A stretch of 64,000 bases of DNA from Odiellus spinosus (lineage: Eukaryota > Arthropoda > Arachnida > Opiliones > Phalangiidae): assembly GCA_963920705.1 (NCBI GenBank), contig CAWUCO010000268.1:2976001-3040000 (forward strand). The letters are read 5' to 3'. The notes beneath the pieces were generated by a model. The model ran no database searches. It was not told the origin of the DNA and saw nothing but the letters and a program-made list of their open reading frames with translations. The position numbers and the translations under genes are program-made. Positions 1 to 11,804 of this stretch are shown in pieces. Within the stretch, counting starts at the first letter, position 1; the number at the start of each line of letters is the position of its first letter.

Positions 1-701
1 CGGATTTTTGAAAACTCTTGATTTTCAGATAGACCAATATTTGCTCTTTCGAGTGGTCTTAATTTTGTCTAAATCGCTTAAAAATCAAAGGTTTTGTGTC
101 CATTTGAATCCAATAATCTTGGATTTTTAAGTGTTTTTGCTTTATTTTAACCAATTTTATATTTGTCACAATTTTGCAATTTAGACAAAACCAAAGTCAT
201 TCGAAAGAGCAATTAATGGACAGTCTAAATAACAAGAGTTTTCAAAAATCCGTTGAAAAACAAGAAAAATATGGCCAATTCAAGAAATCATACAATATCA
301 AAATAGTCAAATTTCAGATTTTAAAAATTCGCTTTTTGATATTAGATGTTTTTTGAATTGTCCATATTTTCCATGTTTTTCAACGGATTTTCCAAAACTC
401 TTGATTTTTAGATAGACCAATATTTGCTCTTTCGAGTGGTCTTAATTTTGTCTAAATCGCTTAAAAATCAAAAGTTTTGTGTCCATTTTAATCCAATAAT
501 CTTGGATTTTTAAGTGTTTTTGCTTTATTTTAACCAATTTTATATTTGTCACAATTTTGCAATTTAGACAAAACCAAAGTCATTCGAAAGAGCAATTAAT
601 GGACAGTCTAAATAATAAGAGTTTTCAAAAATCCGTTGAAAAACAAGAAAAATATGGCCAATTCAAGAAACCATACAATATCAAAATAGTCAAATTTCAG
701 A
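1..701 (+). repeat. Plus-oriented satellite tract
   Basis: Bases 1-77 are the end of a right arm that is A'-like at first (CGGATTTTTGAAAACTC) and then B-like (GATTTTCAGATAGACC). This matches the orientation-change unit at 4770-5054, so a minus tract probably lies just left of the window. One complete plus unit follows (dyad 176-460). The tract ends in the switch unit 559-843, whose left arm is A and whose right arm is B near the loop, then A'. Its outer 108 bp on the two sides are identical inverted copies as far as I can read. Confidence 0.9.
176..558 (+). repeat. Reference satellite monomer (plus orientation): A arm, loop, B arm, spacer
   Basis: The A arm is 176-303, the loop 304-333, the B arm 334-460 and the spacer 461-558. 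Reverse-complemented B aligns to A over about 128 positions with about 24 differences and one gap by hand. Both arms share ATTTAGACAAAA, TCGAAAGAGCAA, CAAGAGTTTT, ATCCGTTGAAAAACA, AATATGG and AATATCAAAA. The arm-specific differences make useful tags: A has AACAAGAAAAATATGGCC and CAGTCTAAATAA, while B' has AACATGGAAAATATGGAC and GGTCTATCTGAAAATC. The spacer holds a second short dyad (AATCCAA...TTGGATT) and the pair CGCTTAAAAATC/GATTTTTAAGTG. A single-stranded monomer could fold into a stem of about 128 bp. A TTCGAA site occurs in A but not in B. Confidence 0.95.
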
Positions 702-3700
702 TTTTAAAAATTCGCTTTTTGATATTAGATGTTTTTTGAATTGGCCATATTTTTCTTGTTTTTCAACGGATTTTTGAAAACTCTTATTATTTAGACTGTC
801 CATTAATTGCTCTTTCGAATGACTTTGGTTTTGTCTAAATTGCAAAAGTGTGACAAATATAAAATTGGTTAAAATAAAGCAAAACCACTTAAAAATCCAA
901 GATTATTGGATTCAAATGGACACAAAACTTTTGATTTTTAAGCGATTTAGACTAAATAAAGACCACTCGAAAGAGCAAATATTGGTCTATCTAAAAAAAC
1001 AAAAGTTTGGGAAAATCCGTTGAAAAACATGGAAAATATAGCCAATTCAAAAAACACCTAATATCAAAAAGCGAATTTTTAAAATCTGAAATTTGACTAT
1101 TTTGATATTGTATGGTTTATTGAATTGGCCATATTTTTCTTGTTTTTCAACGGATTTTTGAAAACTCTTATTATTTAGACTGTCCATTAATTTCTCTTTC
1201 GAATGACTTTGGTTTTGTCTAAATTGCAAAATTGTGACAAATATAAAATTGGTTAAAATTAAGCAAAAACGCTTAAAAATCCAAGATTATTGGATTAAAA
1301 TCGACACAAAACTTTTGATTTTTAAGCGATTTAGACAAAATTAAGACCACTCGAAAGAGCAAATATTGGTCTATCTGAAAATCAAGAGTTTTGGAAAATC
1401 CGTTGAAAAACATGGAAAATATGGGCAATTCAAAAAACATCTAATATCAAAAAGCGAATATTTAAAATCTGAAATTTGACTATTTTGATATTGTATGATT
1501 TCTTGAATTGGCCATATTTTTCTTGTTTTTCAACGGATTTTTGAAAACTCTTGTTATTTAGACTGTCCATTAATTGCTCTTTCGAATGACTTTGGTTTTG
1601 TCTAAATTGCAAAATTGTGACAAATATAAAATTGGTTAAAATAAAGCAAAAACACTTAATAATCCAAGATTATTGGATTCAAATGGACACAAAACTTTTG
1701 ATTTTTAAGCGATTTAGACAAAATTAAGACTACTCGAAAGAGCAAATATTGGTCTATCTAAAAAACAAGAGTTTTGGAAAATCCGTTGAAAAACATGGAA
1801 AATTTGGACAATTCAAAAAACATCTAATATCAAAAAGCGAATTTTTAAAATCTGAAATTTGACTATTTTGATATTCTATGATTTCTTGAATTGGCCATAT
1901 TTTTCTTGTTTTTCAACGGATTTTTGAAAACTCTTGTTATTTAGACTGTCCATTAATTGCTCTTTCGAATGACTTTGGTTTTGTCTAAATTGCAAAATTG
2001 TGACAAATATAAAATTGGTTAAAATTAAGCAAAAACGCTTAAAAATCCAAGATTATTGGATTCAAATGGACACAAAACTTTTGATTTTTAAGCGATTTAG
2101 ACAAAATTAAGACCACTCGAAAGAGCAAATATTGGTCTATCTGAAAATCAAGAGTTTTGTAAAATCCGTTGAAAAACATGGAAAATATGGACAATTCAAA
2201 AAACATCTAATATCAAAAAGCGAATTTTTAAAATCTGAAATTTGACTATTTTGATATTGTATGATCTTGAATTGGCCATATTTTTCTTGTTTTTCAACGG
2301 ATTTTTGAAAACTCTTATTATTTAGACTGTCCATTAATTGCTCTTTCGAATGACTTTGGTTTTGTCTAAATTGCCAAGACGTGACAAATATAAAATTGGT
2401 TAAAATAAAGCAAAAACACTTAAAAGTCCAAGATTATTGGATTCAAATGGACACAACATTTTTGATTTTTAAGAGATTTAGACAAAATTAAGACCACACG
2501 AAAGACCAAATATTGGTCTATCTGAAAATCAAGAGTTTTGGAAAATCCGTTGAAAAACATGGAAAATATGGACAATTCAAAAAACGTCTAATATCAAAAA
2601 GCGAATTTTTAAAATCTGAAATTTGACTATTTTGATATTCTATGATTTCTTGAATTGACCATATTTTTCTTGTTTTTCAACGGATTTTTGAAAACTCTTA
2701 TTATTTAGACTGTCCATTAATTGCTCTTTCGAATGACTTTGGTTTTGTCTAAATTGCAAAATTGTGACAAATATAAAATTGGTTAAAATAAAGCAAAACA
2801 CTTAAAAATCCAAGATTATTGGATTAAAATGGACACAAAACTTTTGATTTTTAAGCGATTTAGACAAAATTAAGACTACTCGAAAGAGCAAATATTGGTA
2901 TATCTAAAAAACAATAGTTTTGGAAAATCCGTTGAAAAACATGGAAAATATAGCCAATTCAAAAAACATCTAAAATCAAAAAGCGAATTTTGAAAATCTG
3001 AAATTTGACTATTTTGATATTCTATGATTTCTTGAATTGGCCATATTTTTCTTGTTTTTCAACGGATTTTTGAAAACTCTTATTATTTAGACTGTCCATT
3101 AATTGCTCTTTCGAATGACTTTGGTTTTGTCTAAATTGCCAAGACGTGACAAATATAAAATTGGTTAAAATAAAGCAAAAACACTTAAAAGTCCAAGATT
3201 ATTGGATTCAAATGGACACAAAATTTTTGATTTTTAAGCGATTTAGACAAAATTAAGACCACACGAAAGACCAAATATTGGTCTATCTGAAAATCAAGAG
3301 TTTTGGAATATCCGTTGAAAAACATGGAAAATATGGACAATTCAAAAAACATCTAATTTAAAAAAGCGAATTTTTAAAATCTGAAATTTGACTATTTTGA
3401 TATTCTATGATTTCTTGAATTGGCCATATTTTTCTTGTTTTTCAACGGATTTTTGAAAACTCTTATTATTTAGACTGTCCATTAATTGCTCTTTCGAATG
3501 ACTTTGGTTTTGTCTAAATTGCAAAATTGTGACAAATATAAAATTGGTTAAAATAAAGCAAAAACACTTAAAAATCCAAGATTATTGGATTAAAATGGAC
3601 ACAAAACTTTTGATTTTTAAGCGATTTAGACAAAATTAAGACTACTCGAAAGAGCAAATATTGGTCTATCTAAAAAACAAGAGTTTTGGAAAATCCGTTG

Positions 3701-4912
3701 AAAAACATGGAAAATATAGCCAATTCAAAAAACATCTAATATCAAAAAGCGAATTTTTAAAATCTGAAATTTGACTATTTTGATATTCTATGATTTCTTG
3801 AATTGGCCATATTTTTCTTGTTTTTCAACGGATTTTTGAAAACTCTTATTATTTAGACTGTCCATTAATTGCTCTTTCGAATGACTTTGGTTTTGTCTAA
3901 ATTGCAAAATTGTGACAAATATAAAATTGGTTAAAATAAAGCAAAAACACTTAAAAATCCAAGATTATTGGATTAAAATGGACACAAAACTTTTGATTTT
4001 TAAGCGATTTAGACAAAATTAAGACTACTCGAAAGAGCAAATATTGGTCTATCTAAAAAACAAGAGTTTTGGAAAATCCGTTGAAAAACATGGAAAATAT
4101 AGCCAATTCAAAAAACATCTAATATCAAAAAGCGAATTTTGAAAATCTGAAATTTGACTATTTTGATATTCTATGATTTCTTGAATTGGCCATATTTTTC
4201 TTGTTTTTCAACGGATTTTTGAAAACTCTTATTATTTAGACTGTCCATTAATTGCTCTTTCGAATGACTTTGGTTTTGTCTAAATTGCAAAATTGTGACA
4301 AATATAAAATTGGTTAAAATAAAGCAAAAACACTTAAAAATCCAAGATTATTGGATTGAAATGGACACAAAACTTTTGATTTTTAAGCGATTTAGACAAA
4401 ATTAAGACCACTCGAAAGAGCAAATATTGGTCTATCTAAAAAACAAGAGTTTTGGAAAATCCGTTGAAAAACATGGAAAATATAGCCAATTCAAAAAACA
4501 TCTAATATCAAAAAGCGAATTTTTAAAATCTGAAATTTGACTATTTTGATATTCTATGATTTCTTGAATTGGCCATATTTTTCTTGTTTTTCAACGGATT
4601 TTTGAAAACTCTTATTATTTAGACTGTCCATTAATTGCTCTTTCGAATGACTTTGGTTTTGTCTAAATTGCAAAATTGTGACAAATATAAAATTGGTTAA
4701 AATTAAGCAAAAACGCTTAAAAATCCAAGATTATTGGATTCAAATGGACACAAAACTTTTGATTTTTAAGCGATTTAGTCAAAATTAAGACCACTCGAAA
4801 GAGCAAATATTGGTCTATCTGAAAATCAAGAGTTTTGTAAAATCCGTTGAAAAACATGGAAAATATGGACAATTCAAAAAACATCTAATATCAAAAAGCG
4901 AATTTTTAAAAT
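701..4912 (-). repeat. Minus-oriented satellite tract, 10 full units
   Basis: Ten complete minus units (B'-loop-A') lie between the switch units at 559-843 and 4770-5054. Units near 2373 and 3138 carry the GCCAAGACGTGAC spacer variant in place of GCAAAATTGTGAC. The terminal switch unit is B' on the left. On the right it is A' near the loop and changes to B at about 4990-5000, within the conserved AAAACTCTTG stretch. Confidence 0.93.
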
Positions 4913-7210
4913 CTGAAATTTGACTATTTTGATATTGTATGATTTCTTGAATTGGCCATATTGTTCTTGTTTTTCAACGGATTTTTGAAAACTCTTGATT
5001 TTCAGATAGACCAATATTTGCTCTTTCGAGTGGTCTTAATTTTGTCTAAATCGCTTAAAAATCAAAGGTTTTGTGTCCATTTGAATCCAATAATCTTGGA
5101 TTTTTAAGTGTTTTTGCTTTATTTTAACCAATTTTATATTTGTCACAATTTTGCAATTTAGACAAAACCAAAGTCATTCGAAAGAGCAATTAATGGACAG
5201 TCTAAATAACAAGAGTTTTCAAAAATCCGTTGAAAAACAAGAAAAATATGGCCAATTCAAGAAATCATACAATATCAAAATAGTCAAATTTCAGATTTTA
5301 AAAATTCGCTTTTTGATATTAGATGTTTTTTGAATTGTCCATATTTTCCATGTTTTTCAACGGATTTTCCAAAACTCTTGAGTTTCAGATAGACCAATAT
5401 TTGCTCTTTCGAGTGGTCTTAATTTTGTCTAAATCGCTTAAAAATCAAAAGTTTTGTGTCCATTTGAATCCACTAATCTTTAATTTTTAAGCGTTTTTGC
5501 TTAATTTTAACCAATTTTATATTTGTCACAATTTTGCAATTTAGACAAAACCAAAGTCATTTGAAAGAGCAATTAATGGACAGTCTAAATAATAAGAGTT
5601 TTCAAAAATCCGTTGAAAAACAAGAAAAATATGGCCAATTCAAGAAATCATACAATATCAAAATAGTCAAATTTCAGATTTTAAAAATTCGCTTTTTGAT
5701 ATTAGATGTTTTTTGAATTGTCCATATTTTCCATGTTTTTCAACAGATTTTCCAAAACTCTTGATTTTCAGATAGACCAATATTTGCTCTTTCAAGTGGT
5801 CTTAATTTTGTCTAAATCGCTTAAAAATCAAAAGTTTTGTGTCCATTTGAATCCAATAATCTTGGATTTTTAAGCGTTTTTGCTTAATTTTAACCAATTT
5901 TATATTTGTCACAATTTTGCAATTTAGACAAAACCAAAGTCATTCGAAAGAGCAATTAATGGACAGTCTAAATAACAAAAGTTTTCAAAAATCCGTTGAA
6001 AAACAAGAAAAATATGGCCAATTCAAGAAATCATACAATATCAAAATAGTCAAATTTCAGATTTTAAAAATTCGCTTTTTGATATTAGATGTTTTTTGAA
6101 TTGTCCATATTTTCCATGTTTTTCAACGGATTTTCCAAAACTCTTGAGTTTCAGATAGACCAATATTTGCTCTTTCGAGTGGTCTTAATTTTGTCTAAAT
6201 CGCTTAAAAATCAAAAGTTTTGTGTCCATTTGAATCCACTAATCTTTAATTTTTAAGCGTTTTTGCTTAATTTTAACCAATTTTATATTTGTCACAATTT
6301 TGCAATTTAGACAAAACCAAAGTCATTTGAAAGAGCAATTAATGGACAGTCTAAATAATAAGAGTTTTCAAAAATCCGTTGAAAAACAAGAAAAATATGG
6401 CCAATTCAAGAAATCATACAATATCAAAATAGTCAAATTTCAGATTTTAAAAATTCGCTTTTTGATATTAGATGTTTTTTGAATTGTCCATATTTTCCAT
6501 GTTTTTCAACGGATTTTCCAAAACTCTTGATTTTCAGATAGACCAATATTTGCTCTTTCAAGTGGTCTTAATTTTGTCTAAATCGCTTAAAAATCAAAAG
6601 TTTTGTGTCCATTTGAATCCAATAATCTTGGATTTTTAAGCGTTTTTGCTTAATTTTAACCAATTTTATATTTGTCACAATTTTGCAATTTAGACAAAAC
6701 CAAAGTCATTCGAAAGAGCAATTAATGGACAGTCTAAATAACAAAAGTTTTCAAAAATCCGTTGAAAAACAAGAAAAATATGGCCAATTCAAGAAATCAT
6801 AGAATATCAAAATAGTCAAATTTCAGATTTTAAAAATTCGCTTTTTGATATGAAATGTTTTTTGAATTGGCTATATTTTCCATGTTTTTCAACGGATTTT
6901 CCAAAACTCTTGATTTTTAGATAGACCAATATTTGCTCTTTCGAGTGGTCTTAATTTTGTCTAAATCGCTTAAAAATCAAAAGTTTTGTGTCCATTTTAA
7001 TCCAATAATCTTGGATTTTTAAGTGTTTTTGCTTTATTTTAACCAATTTTATATTTGTCACAATTTTGCAATTTAGACAAAACCAAAGTCATTCGAAAGA
7101 GCAATTAATGGACAGTCTAAATAATAAGAGTTTTCAAAAATCCGTTGAAAAACAAGAAAAATATGGCCAATTCAAGAAACCATACAATATCAAAATAGTC
7201 AAATTTCAGA
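4912..7210 (+). repeat. Plus-oriented satellite tract with a duplicated dimer
   Basis: Five full plus units. Two alternating types form a 766-bp dimer: the tags GAGTTTCAGATAG and TCCACTAATCTTTAATTT occur at about 5381/5470 and again at 6147/6236. The tract ends in switch unit 7068-7352 (A on the left; B then A' on the right). Confidence 0.93.
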
Positions 7211-8358
7211 TTTTAAAAATTCGCTTTTTGATATTAGATGTTTTTTGAATTGGCCATATTTTTCTTGTTTTTCAACGGATTTTTGAAAACTCTTATTATT
7301 TAGACTGTCCATTAATTTCTCTTTCGAATGACTTTGGTTTTGTCTAAATTGCAAAATTGTGACAAATATAAAATTGGTTAAAATTAAGCAAAAACGCTTA
7401 AAAATCCAAGATTATTGGATTAAAATGGACACAAAACTTTTGATTTTTAAGCGATTTAGACAAAATTAAGACCACTCGAAAGAGCAAATATTGGTCTATC
7501 TGAAAATCAAGAGTTTTGGAAAATCCGTTGAAAAACATGGAAAATATGGGCAATTCAAAAAACATCTAATATCAAAAAGCGAATATTTAAAATCTGAAAT
7601 TTGACTATTTTGATATTGTATGATTTCTTGAATTGGCCATATTTTTCTTGTTTTTCAACGGATTTTTGAAAACTCTTGTTATTTAGACTGTCCATTAATT
7701 GCTCTTTCGAATGACTTTGGTTTTGTCTAAATTGCAAAATTGTGACAAATATAAAATTGGTTAAAATAAAGCAAAAACACTTAATAATCCAAGATTATTG
7801 GATTCAAATGGACACAAAACTTTTGATTTTTAAGCGATTTAGACAAAATAAGACTACTCGAAAGAGCAAATATTGGTCTATCTAAAAAACAAGAGTTTTG
7901 GAAAATCCGTTGAAAAACATGGAAAATTTGGACAATTCAAAAAACATCTAATATCAAAAAGCGAATTTTTAAAATCTGAAATTTGACTATTTTGATATTC
8001 TATGATTTCTTGAATTGGCCATATTTTTCTTGTTTATCAACGGATTTTTGAAAACTCTTGTTATTTAGACTGTCCATTAATTGCTCTTTCGAATGACTTT
8101 GGTTTTGTCTAAATTGCAAAATTGTGACAAATATAAAATTGGTTAAAATTAAGCAAAAACGCTTAAAAATCCAAGAATATTGGATTCAAATGGACACAAA
8201 ACTTTTGATTTTTAAGCGATTTAGACAAAATTAAGACCACTCGAAAGAGCAAATATTGGTCTATCTGAAAATCAAGAGTTTTGTAAAATCCGTTGAAAAA
8301 CATGGAAAATATGGACAATTCAAAAAACATCTAATATCAAAAAGCGAATTTTTAAAAT
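7210..8358 (-). repeat. Minus-oriented satellite tract, 2 full units
   Basis: The two full minus units and the right half of the preceding switch unit repeat tags of the 1187-2160 region at an offset of about 6124 bp (16 units). Examples are the ATTAATTTCTCTTTCG variant at 1187 and 7311 and the GGAAAATTTGGACAATTC variant at 1797 and 7921. The tract ends in switch unit 8216-8500 (B' left; A' then B right). Confidence 0.9.
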
Positions 8359-9506
8359 CTGAAATTTGACTATTTTGATATTGTATGATTTCTTGAATTG
8401 GCCATATTTTTCTTGTTTTTCAACGGATTTTTGAAAACTCTTGATTTTCAGATAGACCAATATTTGCTCTTTCGAGTGGTCTTAATATTGTCTAAATCGC
8501 TTAAAAATCAAAGGTTTTGTTTCCATTTGAATCCAATAATCTTGGATTTTTAAGTGTTTTTGCTTTATTTTAACCAATTTTATATTTGTCACAATTTTGC
8601 AATTTAGACAAAACCAAAGTCATTCGAAAGAGCAATTAATGGACAGTCTAAATAATAAGAGTTTTCAAAAATCCGTTGAAAAACAAGAAAAATATGGCCA
8701 ATTCAAGAAACCATACAATATCAAAATAGTCAAATTTCAGATTTTAAAAATTCGCTTTTTGATATGAGATGTTTTTTGAATTGGCTATATTTTCCATGTT
8801 TTTCAACGGATTTTCCAAAACTCTTGATTTTTAGATAGACCAATATTTGGTATTTCGAGTGGTCTTAATTTTGTCTAAATCGCTTAAAAATCAAAAGTTT
8901 TGTGTCCATTTTAATCCAATAATCTTGGATTTTTAAGTGTTTTTGCTTTATTTTAACCAATTTTATATTGAACACAATTTTGCAATTTAGACAAAACCAA
9001 AGTCATTCGAAAGAGCAATTAATGGACAGTCTAAATAACAAAAGTTTTCAAAAATCCGTTGAAAAACAAGAAAAATATGGCCAATTCAAGAAATCATAGA
9101 ATATCAAAATAGTCAAATTTCAGATTTTAAAAATTCGCTTTTTGATATGAAATGTTTTTGAATTGGCTATATTTTCCATGTTTTTCAACGGATTTTCCAA
9201 AAATCTTGATTTTTAGATAGACCAATATTTGCTCTTTCGAGTGGTCTTAATTTTGTCTAAATCGCTTAAAAATCAAAAGTTTTGTGTCCATTTTAATCCA
9301 ATAATCTTGGATTTTTAAGTGTTTTTGCTTTATTTTAACCAATTTTATATTTGTCACAATTTTGCAATTTAGACAAAACCAAAGTCATTCGAAAGAGCAA
9401 TTAATGGACAGTCTAAATAATAAGAGTTTTCAAAAATCCGTTGAAAAACAAGAAAAAAATGGCCAATTCAAGAAACCATACAATATCAAAATAGTCAAAT
9501 TTCAGA
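8358..9506 (+). repeat. Plus-oriented satellite tract, 2 full units
   Basis: Two plus units, both with a GATATGA variant at the loop-B boundary (near 8761 and 9142). The second carries TATTGAACACAA in place of the usual TATTTGTCACAA near 8967. The tract ends in switch unit 9364-9648 (A left; B then A' right), which resembles the switch at 559-843. Confidence 0.9.
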
Positions 9507-11039
9507 TTTTAAAAATTCGCTTTTTGATATTAGATGTTTTTTGAATTGGCCATATTTTTCTTGTTTTTCAACGGATTTTTGAAAACTCTTATTATTAAGA
9601 CTGTCCATTAATTGCTCTTTCGAATGACTTTGGTTTTGTCTAAATTGCAAAAGTGTGACAAATATAAAATTGGTTAAAATAAAGCAAAACCACTTAAAAA
9701 TCCAAGATTATTGGATTCAAATGGACACAAAACTTTTGATTTTTAAGCGATTTAGACTAAATAAAGACCACTCGAAAGAGCAAATATTGGTCTATCTAAA
9801 AAAACAAAAGTTTGGGAAAATCCGTTGAAAAACATGGAAAATATAGCCAATTCAAAAAACACCTAATATCAAAAAGCGAATTTTTAAAATCTGAAATTTG
9901 ACTATTTTGATATTGTATGGTTTATTGAATTGGCCATATTTTTCTTGTTTTTCAACGGATTTTTGAAAACTCTTGTTATTTAGACTGTCCATTAATTGCT
10001 CTTTCGAATGACTTTGGTTTTGTCTAAATTGCAAAATTGTGACAAATATAAAATTGGTTAAAATAAAGCAAAAACACTTAATAATCCAAGATTATTGGAT
10101 TCAAATGGACACAAAACTTTTGATTTTTAAGCGATTTAGACAAAATTAAGACTACTCGAAAGAGCAAATATTGGTCTATCTAAAAAACAAGAGTTTTGGA
10201 AAATCCGTTGAAAAACATGGAAAATTTGGACAATTCAAAAAACATCTAATATCAAAAAGCGAATTTTTAAAATCTGAAATTTGACTATTTTGATATTCTA
10301 TGATTTCTTGAATTGGCCATATTTTTCTTGTTTTTCAACGGATTTTTGAAAACTCTTGTTATTTAGACTGTCCATTAATTGCTCTTTCGAATGACTTTGG
10401 TTTTGTCTAAATTGCAAAATTGTGACAAATATAAAATTGGTTAAAATAAAGCAAAAACACTTAATAATCCAAGATTATTGGATTCAAATGGACACAAAAC
10501 TTTTGATTTTTAAGCGATTTAGACAAAATTAAGACTACTCGAAAGAGCAAATATTGGTCTATCTAAAAAACAAGAGTTTTGGAAAATCCGTTGAAAAACA
10601 TGGGAAATTTGGACAATTCAAAAAACATCTAATATCAAAAAGCGAATTTTTAAAATCTGAAATTTGACTATTTTGATATTCTATGATTTCTTGAATTGGC
10701 CATATTTTTCTTGTTTTTCAACGGATTTTTGAAAACTCTTGTTATTTAGACTGTCCATTAATTGCTCTTTCGAATGACTTTGGTTTTGTCTAAATTGCAA
10801 AATTGTGACAAATATAAAATTGGTTAAAATAAAGCAAAAACACTTAAAAATCCAAGATTATTGGATTAAAATGGACACAAAACTTTTGATTTTTAAGCGA
10901 TTTAGACAAAATTAAGACTACTCGAAAGAGCAAATATTGGTCTATCTAAAAAACCAGAGTTTTGGAAAATCCGTTGAAAAACATGGAAAATATAGCCAAT
11001 TCAAAAAACATCTAATATCAAAAAGCGAATTTTTAAAAT
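9506..11039 (-). repeat. Minus-oriented satellite tract, 3 full units
   Basis: Three minus units. The first repeats the unusual CTAAAAAAACAAAAGTTTGGG tag region seen at about 990, displaced by 23 units. The tract ends in switch unit 10897-11181 (B' left; A' then B right). Confidence 0.9.
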
Positions 11040-11804
11040 CTGAAATTTGACTATTTTGATATTGTATGATTTCTTGAATTGGCCATATTTTTCTGGTTTT
11101 TCAACGGATTTTTGAAAACTCTTGATTTTCAGATAGACCAATATTTGCTCTTTCGAGTGGTTTTAATTTTGTCTAAATCGCTTAAAAATCAAAAGTTTTG
11201 TGTCCATTTGAATCCAATAATCTTGGATTTTTAAGTGTTTTTGCTTTATTTTAACCAATTTTATATTTGTCACAATTTCGCAATTTAGACAAAACCAAAG
11301 TCATTCGAAAGAGCAATTAATGGACAGTCTAAATAATAAGAGTTTTCAAAAATCCGTTAAAAACAAGAAAAATATGGCCAATTCAAGAAATCATAGAATA
11401 TCAAAATAGTCAAATTTCAGTTTTTAAAAATTCGCTTTTTTATATGAGATGTTTTTTGAATTGGCTATATTTTCCATGTTTTTCAACGGATTTTCCAAAA
11501 CTCTTGATTTTTAGATAGACCAATATTTGCTCTTTCGAGTGGTCTTAATTTTGTCTAAATCGCTTAAAAATCAAAAGTTTTGTGTCCATTTTAATCCAAT
11601 AATCTTGGATTTTTAAATGTTTTTGCTTTATTTTAACCAATTTTATATTTGTCACAATTTTGCAATTTAGACAAATCCAAAGTCATTCGAAAGAGCAATT
11701 AATGGACAGTCTAAATAATAAGAGTTTTCAAAAATCCGTTGAAAAACAAGAAAAATATGGCCAATTCAAGAAACCATACAATATCAAAATAGTCAAATTT
11801 CAGA
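11039..11804 (+). repeat. Plus-oriented satellite tract, 1 full unit
   Basis: A single complete plus unit (dyad from about 11279), with single-base losses in the arms. It is followed by switch unit 11662-11945 (A left; B then A' right). The surrounding sequence is a further copy of the 559-1970 block, displaced by about 11103 bp (29 units). Confidence 0.9.

Noticed and set aside
230..260. Possible CENP-B box in the arm word ATCCGTTGAAAAACA
   Set aside because: It shares the CGTTG and AAA portions by eye but lacks the required CGGG half of the motif, in both arms and both orientations.
174..356. A 60-codon open frame repeated in most units on both strands (starting FRQNQSHSKEQLMDS)
   Set aside because: It starts with TTG and has no sign of coding selection. 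It is broken by a TAG in many units (CATAGAATATC in place of CATACAATATC), and its preservation follows from satellite homogenisation. The slightly longer 63-80 codon versions arise from single substitutions or frameshifts in the same repeat.
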